Below are positions 1 to 5,647 of a stretch of 9,410 nt of DNA, piece after piece. The DNA comes from Pseudomonadota bacterium (GTDB lineage: Bacteria; Pseudomonadota; Gammaproteobacteria; Steroidobacterales; Steroidobacteraceae). The stretch covers positions 1-9,410 of the forward strand of contig JAPTUI010000427.1 in NCBI GenBank assembly GCA_028067895.1, written 5' to 3'. The number at the start of each line of letters is the position of its first letter. Position 1 is the stretch's first letter. Below the pieces are notes generated by a model. That model made no database searches, was not told where the DNA came from, and was given only the letters and a program-made list of their open reading frames with translations. Made by a program: the position numbers and the translations under genes.

Positions 1-227
1 TCGCCGGCAGCATGCTCGTGCGCGGCTGGAACAAGCCCACCGTGGCAGCCAACGCCGAGATGACCGATCCGCGCCCGCGCCTGGTCGATGAAGCCCACTC
101 GGGACACACGACGGTGTGCGTGACGAATGGCGCAACGCGCTCGCCGAACCTGCGATCTACGTGCGGCCTTCGCTCCGGGACGTTGGATCTCCCACACGTG
201 CCCCGTAGACCGCACGAAGCGAATCGA
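1..227. other. Left-edge stretch with no assignable gene
   Basis: I cannot assign a gene here. One plus-strand frame is open from the window edge to about 368, with a possible ATG at 12, and its third codon positions are GC-rich up to roughly base 160. The minus-strand frame that shares those third positions is also open. After about 160 the plus frame loses its codon bias, and it then runs antisense across the well-supported small gene at 228-350. The translated stretches match no family I recognise. It could be the end or a decayed remnant of a gene extending beyond the window, or simply non-coding GC-rich DNA. Confidence 0.3.
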
Positions 228-350
228 TCAGCGCGTGCGGGCGACCTGCGACTGCGGCGCGTGCGTGTAAGGGGAGACGATGACCGCGGTGCTCGCGAAC
301 GTGACGACCAGGGCGAGGGTGGCGAAGAGAAGTTTGGATGCAGTGCTCAT
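228..350 (-). CDS. Small hydrophobic/secreted peptide, 40 aa, unknown function
   Basis: This 40-codon reading frame starts with ATG at 350-348 and stops with TGA at 230-228. A clear Shine-Dalgarno AGGAG (minus strand, 362-358) lies seven bases before the start, one of the better ribosome sites in the window. The peptide begins MSTASK, has a hydrophobic stretch at about residues 7-25 (LLFATLALVVTFASTAVIV), and ends in a short polar, Arg-containing tail (VARTR). This looks like a signal peptide or a single membrane segment with a short exported tail. It has no cysteine, so it is not a lipoprotein. It lies 269 bases beyond the end of the second CLC gene on the same strand and seems to have its own leader. 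I do not recognise a family. It may be an inner-membrane small protein; the function is unknown. Confidence 0.55.
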   Translation of the reverse strand: MSTASKLLFATLALVVTFASTAVIVSPYTHAPQSQVARTR

Positions 351-381
351 GTCGGTGCTCCTGAGTGAGGGTGGGTGCCTG

Positions 382-424
382 TGACGTCAGGAGAACACCG
401 CGCTGCGGCAAAAGTTGCAACGCG
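382..424 (-). promoter_or_regulatory. Possible promoter and dyads ahead of the 40-aa gene
   Basis: Reading the minus strand, TTGCAA (420-415) and TGTTCT (397-392) are spaced by 17 bases and could be weak -35 and -10 boxes, which would start transcription near 385. An imperfect stem (399-409 with 414-424, AAAA loop on the plus strand, one mismatch and two G-T pairs) overlaps them. A perfect TGACGTCA palindrome at 382-389 lies just downstream, inside the presumed leader. The -10 match is poor, so the call rests mainly on spacing and on position before a gene with a good ribosome site. Confidence 0.2.
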
Positions 425-449
425 TGGAACGGGGGAGGGAGCCGACTCA

Positions 450-480
450 GGGGGCGCATTCGGGCCGCCGCTGCGCCCCC
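450..480 (-). terminator. Strong GC hairpin downstream of the second CLC gene
   Basis: GGGGGCGCA (450-458) and TGCGCCCCC (472-480) form a perfect nine-base-pair stem around a 13-base loop, and the loop itself contains CGG/CCG that can pair. It lies about 140 bases beyond the CLC stop codon at 620 in the direction of transcription. On the minus strand it is not followed by a T tract, so it is not a textbook intrinsic terminator. It may instead stabilise the 3' end of the CLC mRNA or slow polymerase. The rest of 351-619 holds only a GC-rich spacer with a 12-base palindrome (GCGCTGCAGCGC, 525-536) and no supported gene. Confidence 0.35.
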
Positions 481-619
481 GGAGGCCGCCCGTCCCGCCT
501 CCCCTGCCGCGCCGCTCGGGGCGCGCGCTGCAGCGCTCGCGTTCACCCGCCCGAGGGCACTGTGCCGCTCAGCGGGGCATCCGGCCTCGGCAGCGAGCTG
601 CGGCGGTGCGGCTAGAAGC

Positions 620-2206
620 TCAGCCGCCCGCCGCCCGCTTGGCGCGCGCCGGCGCACTGTCCGGCGGCGGCTCATAGTGGAAATACCGCTCCTCGGCCAG
701 CGCGTGATACATCGGCGGGGTGAACAGACCGGCCAGCCGCGCCGATGCCAGCGCCACTGCCATCATGGGAATCACCATGGCGGTGCCGTTGGTCATCTCC
801 ATCACGATGACGAACGAGGTCAGCGGAGATTGCGTGACGGCGGCCAGATACCCTGCCATGCACAGCGCAATGACGGCCGCCATCGGCGTCCAGCTGAACA
901 TCGCGTGGACCCACTGGGCGATACCGGCGCCAATCGAGAGCGACGGGGAGAACAATCCGCCCGGTACGCCGACCAGATTGGTCAGGACCATGGACACCCA
1001 CTTCGTCACTCCGAACGCCAGACTGAGCGGTGCCGTCCCGTGCAGCAGTGCGCGCGCCTGATCGTACCCGCTGCCCCAGGTCTGTCCGTGCGTCGTCACC
1101 CCTATGATCGCAATCAACAGCGCACACCCGAACGCCCACGACAGCGGCCTGGCCACCTTGAAATCGCGCAGCCGCGCCGGCAACCACCGGCGCCAGTGCA
1201 GCAGCGCATAGGAAAAGGCCGCACCCATTAGCCCGCACAGCACAGTCGCTGCGACAACCGGCAGCACGAACGCCATGCCCAGAGACGTCGTGACGTTCAG
1301 CTGGCCGAAGTACAGATAATTGCCGGCCAGCGCAATCGTGGTCAGACCGGCAAACACCGCCGCAGTAATCATCGTACCGTTGGTGCGGGTCTCGAAATCG
1401 CGCGCCAGCTCCTCAATCGCGAATATCACCCCCGCGAGCGGGGTATTGAACGCCGCCGACAACCCGGCGGCGGCGCCGGCCAACAGCAGACGGCGCTCGA
1501 GTGCCTTGGTACGGTGCGGATAGAGCCGGCGCGTCTCGGCCATGATGGCCGCACCCATCTGCACCGTCGGCCCCTCGGGCCCGACGGTCAGCCCGGCGAG
1601 AAACGCCAGCAGCGAGAGGGCGAACTTGCCGATGATGACGCGCAGCCCGAAGAAGTACTGCATCAGCGAGCTGTCTTTCTCGCGGTCGGCATGAATGGCG
1701 GCGATGACCTGGGGGATGCCCCCACCCTCGGCGCCGTAGAACCACCGCCGCGTGGCGTACACCGCGATGACGGTGAACGTCGGCGTCAATATGAAAGCGA
1801 GCCAGCTTCGCCCGTGGATCCAGCTGCGGAACAATTCATAGGCGCTGGCGGTCGAGCGCGCATACAGCACCGAGACGAGCCCGACCAGTACGGCGGCAAT
1901 CCACGGCAACCCCACCTGCAGAAACAAACGTCGTGCGCGACTGGTGAGCAACCGGTGAAAACGACGCCGGAAGCGCTCGCCAAGCCCCCGCACGGGCACG
2001 TAGACCGCCGGCGCATCGAGCGGGATGTCCTGCGCCAGCTTCGAGTCCGGCACCGAGGATTGCAGTGTGCTGGAGTCATCCCGTTCACTCGGTGCGGGCG
2101 TGAGGACGAGTTCCCGCTGCGCAGGCTCGCCAGCCGAGACACTCGGTGCCTGCGGGGACTGACCCGCAGGCGCATGGCCTGCGGTTTCATTGGTTTCATG
2201 ACTCAT
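620..2206 (-). CDS. CLC-type chloride channel/antiporter, divergent paralogue (GGGIP, GPEGP)
   Basis: This 528-aa membrane protein belongs to the CLC family (ClcA/EriC type), which moves chloride or other anions, often in exchange for protons. A polar, Ser/Pro/Glu-rich cytoplasmic tail of about 90 residues precedes the membrane core (about 95-500). The family signatures appear in order: GGGIP at 161-165, GPEGP at 209-213 with gating glutamate E211, NTPLAG..FAIEE with E265/E266 matching the internal proton glutamate of E. coli ClcA, GLFSP at 417-421, and a pore-lining Tyr candidate Y500. It ends soon after the last helix with no CBS domains. Two pathway positions are unusual: Gly where chloride-selective members have Ser (GSGIP), and Pro where Arg or Lys usually precedes the gating Glu. 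It is a tandem paralogue of the upstream gene. The ATG at 2206 has no evident Shine-Dalgarno sequence. Family assignment is firm; altered selectivity or coupling is inference. Confidence 0.95.
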   Translation of the reverse strand: MSHETNETAGHAPAGQSPQAPSVSAGEPAQRELVLTPAPSERDDSSTLQSSVPDSKLAQDIPLDAPAVYVPVRGLGERFRRRFHRLLTSRARRLFLQVGLPWIAAVLVGLVSVLYARSTASAYELFRSWIHGRSWLAFILTPTFTVIAVYATRRWFYGAEGGGIPQVIAAIHADREKDSSLMQYFFGLRVIIGKFALSLLAFLAGLTVGPEGPTVQMGAAIMAETRRLYPHRTKALERRLLLAGAAAGLSAAFNTPLAGVIFAIEELARDFETRTNGTMITAAVFAGLTTIALAGNYLYFGQLNVTTSLGMAFVLPVVAATVLCGLMGAAFSYALLHWRRWLPARLRDFKVARPLSWAFGCALLIAIIGVTTHGQTWGSGYDQARALLHGTAPLSLAFGVTKWVSMVLTNLVGVPGGLFSPSLSIGAGIAQWVHAMFSWTPMAAVIALCMAGYLAAVTQSPLTSFVIVMEMTNGTAMVIPMMAVALASARLAGLFTPPMYHALAEERYFHYEPPPDSAPARAKRAAGG

Positions 2207-2217
2207 AGAAAGCTTTG

Positions 2218-2258
2218 CTTACAGTGCTTCCGGTCGGTTCCCAACGAGCCGGGAACCG
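2218..2258 (-). promoter_or_regulatory. Inverted repeat and weak promoter ahead of the second CLC gene
   Basis: CGGTTCCC (2235-2242) and GGGAACCG (2251-2258) are perfect eight-base arms around an eight-base loop, in the gap before the 528-aa CLC gene. It is not a terminator in either direction: the adjacent A/T tract lies upstream of it on the transcribed strand. On the minus strand TTGGGA (2244-2239) could be a -35 box with TGTAAG (2223-2218) as -10, but the 15-base spacing is short. In that case one arm would overlap the -35 box, which fits an operator, and transcription would begin close to the ATG, in line with the missing Shine-Dalgarno. The dyad is seen; the role is inferred. Confidence 0.4.
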
Positions 2259-2267
2259 CGGCAGCGT

Positions 2268-2334
2268 AAAAAAAAGGAGAGCGCGACGATTATCCTTGAA
2301 TCAATGGTCCTGGGGTCCCAGCAGGCCGCTCTCC
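2268..2334 (-). terminator. Terminator-like stem with eight T after the first CLC gene
   Basis: On the minus strand GGAGAGCG (2334-2327), inside the last codons of the 512-aa CLC gene, can pair perfectly with CGCTCTCC (2283-2276). The second arm is followed immediately by eight T (2275-2268). The stem is eight base pairs and the T run is ideal for intrinsic termination. The intervening 43 bases are long for a loop, but they contain a smaller hairpin (CTGG/CCAG within 2302-2326) that could bring the arms together. The CLC stop codon (2303-2301) is inside the loop, so ribosomes ending translation would cover part of the structure. If it works, it would reduce read-through into the second CLC gene. 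Confidence 0.45.
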
Positions 2335-3839
2335 GCAGGCGGCTCGTAGCGGTAGTACTTGTCTATGGCGAGCCCGTGGTAAAGCGGGCGGGTAAACAGG
2401 CCCGAGATGCGCGAGGCAGCCAATGCCACCGCCATGAGCGGAATGACCATCGCCGTTCCGTTGGTCATTTCCATGACGATGACGAAGGACGTGATCGGCG
2501 ATTGCGTAACCGCTGCCAAGTACCCGGCCATGCACAGCGCGATCACCGCCGCCATGGGTGTCCAGGAAAACATCGCGTGCACCCACTGGGCGATGCCCGC
2601 GCCGATCGCAAGGGACGGCGAGAACAGCCCGCCGGGAATCCCCGCCAGATAGCTCGCCGCCATGGCCACCCACTTGGTCATGCCGAATGCCATGCTGAGC
2701 GGAGCCGTACCATGCAACAGCGCCCGCGCCTGATCGTAGCCGCTTCCCCAGGTCTGTCCGTGCGTGGCGACTCCGATCGCCGCGATCACCAACCCACTGG
2801 AGAGGGCAAACCACAACGGCCGGTCGATCTTGAAGGTGCGCACCCGCTCCGGCATCCAGGTGCGCCAATGCAGCAGCGCAAAGCTGAAAGCCGCACCCAT
2901 CAGTCCACAACCAACCGCAGCGACGATGACCGGCAGCACGAACGCGATGCCGATGTGGGTTGTCACGTTCAGCTGACCGAAATAGAGGTAATTTCCGGCC
3001 AACGCGAGTGACGTCAGTCCGGCGAATATGATCGCGGTGATCATCGTGCCGTTGGTGCGCGTCTCGAAGTCCCGCGCCAACTCCTCGATCGCGAACACCA
3101 CACCTGCGAGTGGGGTGTTGAATGCGCCGGACAGTCCCGCTGCCGCGCCGGCGATCAGCAAGCGCCGCTCGAGCTGCAGCGTGCGGCGCGGATAGAAGCG
3201 GCGCGTCTCGCCCATGATGGCCGCACCGATGTGCACCGTCGGACCCTCACGCCCGATGGTCATGCCGCCGAGGAAGGCGAGCAGCGAAATTCCGATTTTT
3301 CCAATGATCACGCGCAGGCCGAACAGGCGCTTCATCAGCGTCTCGTCGCCTTCTTCGCGCGGTGCATGGACGCCAGCAATGACCTGCGGGATGCCGCTGC
3401 CCTCGGCGCCATAGAACCAACGACGCGTGGCGTACACGGCCAGCACCATCGCAGTGGGGGTGATCAAGAACGCAAGCCACGCACGGCCATGAACCCAGCT
3501 GATGAACAGGTCGTACGCGTCGGTGCTCCAGCGCGCAAACCAGACCGACATCAGGCCGACCAGCAGCGCTGCCGTCCACGGCAGCCCGACTTGCAGGAAA
3601 AAACGCCGTGACCGGGTGCTGAGCAGACGCTCGAATCGACGGCCGGCGGTGCGCATGGACAGATGCACGGCCGGCGCATCGAACGAAGCATGCGGGCCGC
3701 TATCGGATCCTGCGGTGGCAGGGGAACTCGAATCGGAGCCCGCACCCTGGCGAGCATCGGCCCCGGTGGGAGCCGGCTCAGCGCCTACGGAGGCGTGAGC
3801 GGAATGTTGATCGGGATCTGATTGTGAAGGGTCGGGCAC
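2301..3839 (-). CDS. CLC-type chloride channel/antiporter, canonical copy
   Basis: This 512-aa CLC-family anion transporter carries the classic signatures: GSGIP at 147-151, GREGP at 196-200 with gating glutamate E198, NTPLAG..FAIEE with E252/E253 (internal proton glutamate), GLFSP at 404-408 and Tyr candidate Y487. A polar Ser/Asp/Ala-rich tail of about 75 residues precedes the membrane core, and there are no CBS domains. This motif set is typical of chloride-conducting ClcA-like proteins, which work as homodimers with one pore per subunit. The start is GTG at 3839; an in-frame TGA lies a few codons upstream and no alternative ATG occurs before M62. The ribosome site is weak, and GAGGAAA is about 20 bases away. 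The DAPAV segment before the membrane core is shared with the downstream paralogue, which supports this start region. A promoter-like element lies at 3876-3902 and a terminator-like stem at the 3' end. Confidence 0.95.
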   Translation of the reverse strand: MPDPSQSDPDQHSAHASVGAEPAPTGADARQGAGSDSSSPATAGSDSGPHASFDAPAVHLSMRTAGRRFERLLSTRSRRFFLQVGLPWTAALLVGLMSVWFARWSTDAYDLFISWVHGRAWLAFLITPTAMVLAVYATRRWFYGAEGSGIPQVIAGVHAPREEGDETLMKRLFGLRVIIGKIGISLLAFLGGMTIGREGPTVHIGAAIMGETRRFYPRRTLQLERRLLIAGAAAGLSGAFNTPLAGVVFAIEELARDFETRTNGTMITAIIFAGLTSLALAGNYLYFGQLNVTTHIGIAFVLPVIVAAVGCGLMGAAFSFALLHWRTWMPERVRTFKIDRPLWFALSSGLVIAAIGVATHGQTWGSGYDQARALLHGTAPLSMAFGMTKWVAMAASYLAGIPGGLFSPSLAIGAGIAQWVHAMFSWTPMAAVIALCMAGYLAAVTQSPITSFVIVMEMTNGTAMVIPLMAVALAASRISGLFTRPLYHGLAIDKYYRYEPPAESGLLGPQDH

Positions 3840-3875
3840 TGTCTCGGGCCGGAAAAGTCAATTTCCTCATGGGCT

Positions 3876-3902
3876 TACCGCTCTCAAGTATAACGGAAAA
3901 GC
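3876..3902 (-). promoter_or_regulatory. Promoter-like element, copy B, before the canonical CLC gene
   Basis: On the minus strand this reads GCTTTTCCGTTATACTT followed by GAGAGCGGTA. TATACT (3892-3887) is a good -10 box, placing a transcript start near 3880 and a leader of about 40 bases before the GTG at 3839. No convincing -35 box is seen 16-18 bases upstream. The sequence is nearly the same as the element before the 97-aa gene (4224-4246): the core aagtRtaacggaaa (plus-strand view) differs by one transition, and both copies are flanked by taccgc. A conserved stretch at the -35/-10 spacer suggests a shared activator site or a sigma factor other than the housekeeping one. Confidence 0.5.
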
Positions 3903-3930
3903 TCCCGCCCTCGCCAGTTCGACACGGCGC

Positions 3931-4224
3931 TCACGCCGCGCGCATCGGTGCCGCGAGATCCGCCTTCACACCATCGAGCAGGCGCTGCGCGCCGCGCACA
4001 TCGTCTTCCTTCAGTGCCAGGCGGGCCTCATCGAGCCGGCCGTCGACGGCGCTCGCCCTCCCCTGCGTGATACGGTGGTCCTGCAGGTCAGACTGCGCCT
4101 GACCGCTGAGCTCGCGCAATTCGTTGTACGCATGCGCGCGCGCATTGAGCTCGAAATGCAGCGCGAACGCCGCGACCCCTACGCACAGCACCACCGTGGC
4201 ACCGATCAGAACGGACAGTTTCAT
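3931..4224 (-). CDS. Small membrane-anchored helical protein, 97 aa, unknown function
   Basis: The 97-aa product begins MKLSVLIGATVVLCVGVAAF, a single hydrophobic segment (about residues 3-23) that is either an uncleaved anchor or a signal peptide. The remaining 70 or so residues are polar and predicted helical, with a pattern like LDEARLALKEDDVRGAQRLL that resembles a short helical hairpin repeat. It most likely sits in the periplasm, anchored to the inner membrane. It follows the CpxA-like kinase gene by 45 bases, the position where an accessory or feedback protein of a two-component system often lies, but it lacks the LTxxQ motifs of CpxP and I do not recognise a family. There is no Shine-Dalgarno, and a -10-like TACACT lies seven bases before the ATG, so it may be translated from a leaderless message. 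A small hairpin (3925-3938) has the stop codon in its loop. Confidence 0.75.
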   Translation of the reverse strand: MKLSVLIGATVVLCVGVAAFALHFELNARAHAYNELRELSGQAQSDLQDHRITQGRASAVDGRLDEARLALKEDDVRGAQRLLDGVKADLAAPMRAA

Positions 4225-4246
4225 ACCGCAAAGTGTAACGGAAAGC
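4224..4246 (-). promoter_or_regulatory. Promoter-like element, copy A, abutting the 97-aa gene
   Basis: On the minus strand this reads GCTTTCCGTTACACTT then TGCGGTATG, running into the start codon. TACACT (4237-4232) would be the -10 box, placing transcription start at or within a base or two of the ATG (4224). The sequence repeats the element at 3876-3902 with one transition and small indels. It lies in the 45-base gap after the kinase stop, next to a GCCCCGGGGC palindrome. It may give the small protein expression independent of the transporter/kinase operon. Confidence 0.45.
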
Positions 4247-4269
4247 GCCCCGGGGCCGCCACAACCGAC

Positions 4270-5643
4270 TCAACCTGCCGCAGCCCGCACCGGCAGCATC
4301 ATGCGCACTTCGAGTCCGCCCGGCGCCACATTGCGGGCACTGATCCGCCCGCCGTGCACCGCGATGGCGCGCGCCGCAATGGCCAGTCCGAGCCCATCCC
4401 CGCCCACGGCGCGGTGGCGCGCCGCATCGACCCGATAGAACGGTTCGAAGATCGCCTCCAGATCCTTCTCCAGCACGCCCGGGCCGCGATCGCGCACGGT
4501 GACCTCGATGTCCCCTGCCCCTCCGCTCGGCGGCGCGATACGCCGCGCATCGACCTCGACGTCAGTCCCGGCCGCGCCGTAGCGCACGGCGTTGCGGATG
4601 ACGTTCTCGAAGGCGCTGCGCAGCAGTTCCGGATCAGCCACCGTCTGCAGCCCGGACTCGGCCGCGAGCACCACCCGGCAGCCGCGCGCATCGGCCTCGA
4701 TGGCCACGTCGGCCACGATCTGCTGCAGCAGCGCGCCGGTGTCGAGCGGCTCGCCGGTCAGTTCCCCCGGCGCCCGCTCGAGCCGCGCCAGGCGCAGGAT
4801 GCGCGCGATCAGCAGCTCGAGCCGGTCGGCCTCGCGGCCGATCCGCTCGAGCTGGCGCGGCACCTCTTCCTCGCGCTGCGCCAGCGAGAGCGCCAGCTGC
4901 AGCCGGGTGAGCGGCGAGCGCAACTCATGCGAGACGTCGCGCAGCAGCTGCTGCTTGGACTCGAGCAGTCCCTGCAGCCGGCCCGTCATGGCATCGAAGT
5001 CCGCGGCGAGCCGCGCCAGGTCATCGTGCCGGCCGCGCATGTCCGGACCGACTCGCACCTCGAGATTGCCGGCCGCCACGGTGCGCGCGGCGCGGCGCAG
5101 ACGGTCGATGGGGCCCACCAGGTAGCGCGCCAGCAGGAAGCAGATGACGGTGCTCACGATGAGCGCCACGGCGAGCGTGATGCCACCGACGCCGGGCAGC
5201 CCCAGCGCACCGAAGAACAGCAGTGGATGGCGCTGCAGTCCGGTCACCACCACCTGATACATCCGTCCATCGGGTTCGGTGAGCACCAGCGCCCCGCCGA
5301 TCGGCGGCGGCCGGCCGTGCGGGCCGCCCGGGCCCGGCACCAGAAACACCCGCAGCAGCGCCGGTACCGAGCGACCGAGGATGTCGTGCTCGTTCGGGCC
5401 AATCACGAAGGTCCGCCCGTAGTACGGCCCGCCGCGCAGCCCCTCGGCCCAGTGCTTCAGCGCCGGCGCTCCGCCGTGCTCGAAGGCGACCGCGGCCTGC
5501 TGGAACAGCGCCCCGCGCTGCGCCCAGGGCATCTGCTCGCGGTGCACGATCACCTCGTGCACCGCGGCGGTCACCGTGCCGATGAGAATCAGCGCGATCG
5601 CGAGCCAGAACGACCAGAAGATGCGCCAGAAGAGCGAGTGCAT
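4270..5643 (-). CDS. CpxA-like membrane sensor histidine kinase
   Basis: This 457-aa inner-membrane kinase senses an envelope or external signal and phosphorylates the adjacent regulator. A first membrane helix (about 9-29) is followed by a periplasmic sensor of about 120 residues rich in Gly/Pro and a second helix (about 150-173), then HAMP (about 173-226) and the dimerisation/phosphotransfer helix with H239 in SHELRSPLTRLQL. The ATPase domain has an N box with N347/N351 (FENVIRNAVRY), a G1 box DRGPGV (385-390) and a G2 box GGDGLGLAI (414-422). The H-box and N-box wording and the overall size fit the CpxA/BaeS group. Ser replaces the usual Thr four residues after the catalytic Glu region (HELRS instead of HELRT), a common variant at a position tied to phosphatase activity. 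The gene starts four bases after the regulator stop without a Shine-Dalgarno, so it is probably translationally coupled. The signal is unknown. Confidence 0.93.
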   Translation of the reverse strand: MHSLFWRIFWSFWLAIALILIGTVTAAVHEVIVHREQMPWAQRGALFQQAAVAFEHGGAPALKHWAEGLRGGPYYGRTFVIGPNEHDILGRSVPALLRVFLVPGPGGPHGRPPPIGGALVLTEPDGRMYQVVVTGLQRHPLLFFGALGLPGVGGITLAVALIVSTVICFLLARYLVGPIDRLRRAARTVAAGNLEVRVGPDMRGRHDDLARLAADFDAMTGRLQGLLESKQQLLRDVSHELRSPLTRLQLALSLAQREEEVPRQLERIGREADRLELLIARILRLARLERAPGELTGEPLDTGALLQQIVADVAIEADARGCRVVLAAESGLQTVADPELLRSAFENVIRNAVRYGAAGTDVEVDARRIAPPSGGAGDIEVTVRDRGPGVLEKDLEAIFEPFYRVDAARHRAVGGDGLGLAIAARAIAVHGGRISARNVAPGGLEVRMMLPVRAAAG

Positions 5644-5647
5644 GGAC

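Noticed and set aside
2251..2275. Plus-strand terminator from the dyad and adjacent A run
   Set aside because: The run is A, not T, on the plus strand, and no plus-strand gene ends here.
2207..2300. Fluoride riboswitch before a CLC gene
   Set aside because: Fluoride riboswitches often precede fluoride-exporting CLC genes, but the conserved core (GGNGATGG and partner segments) is absent, and neither CLC has the Met typical of fluoride exporters.
3865..3890. Heat-shock sigma factor promoter (CTTGAG ... CCCAT)
   Set aside because: The two boxes are only about eight bases apart, far less than the usual spacing of 13 or more.
3931..4224. CpxP/Spy-type chaperone
   Set aside because: No LTxxQ motifs, and the mature part is much shorter than that of CpxP.
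3876..4246. CpxR binding site in the repeated element
   Set aside because: GTAAC and GAAA occur together, but not with the spacing of the GTAAA-N5-GTAAA consensus.
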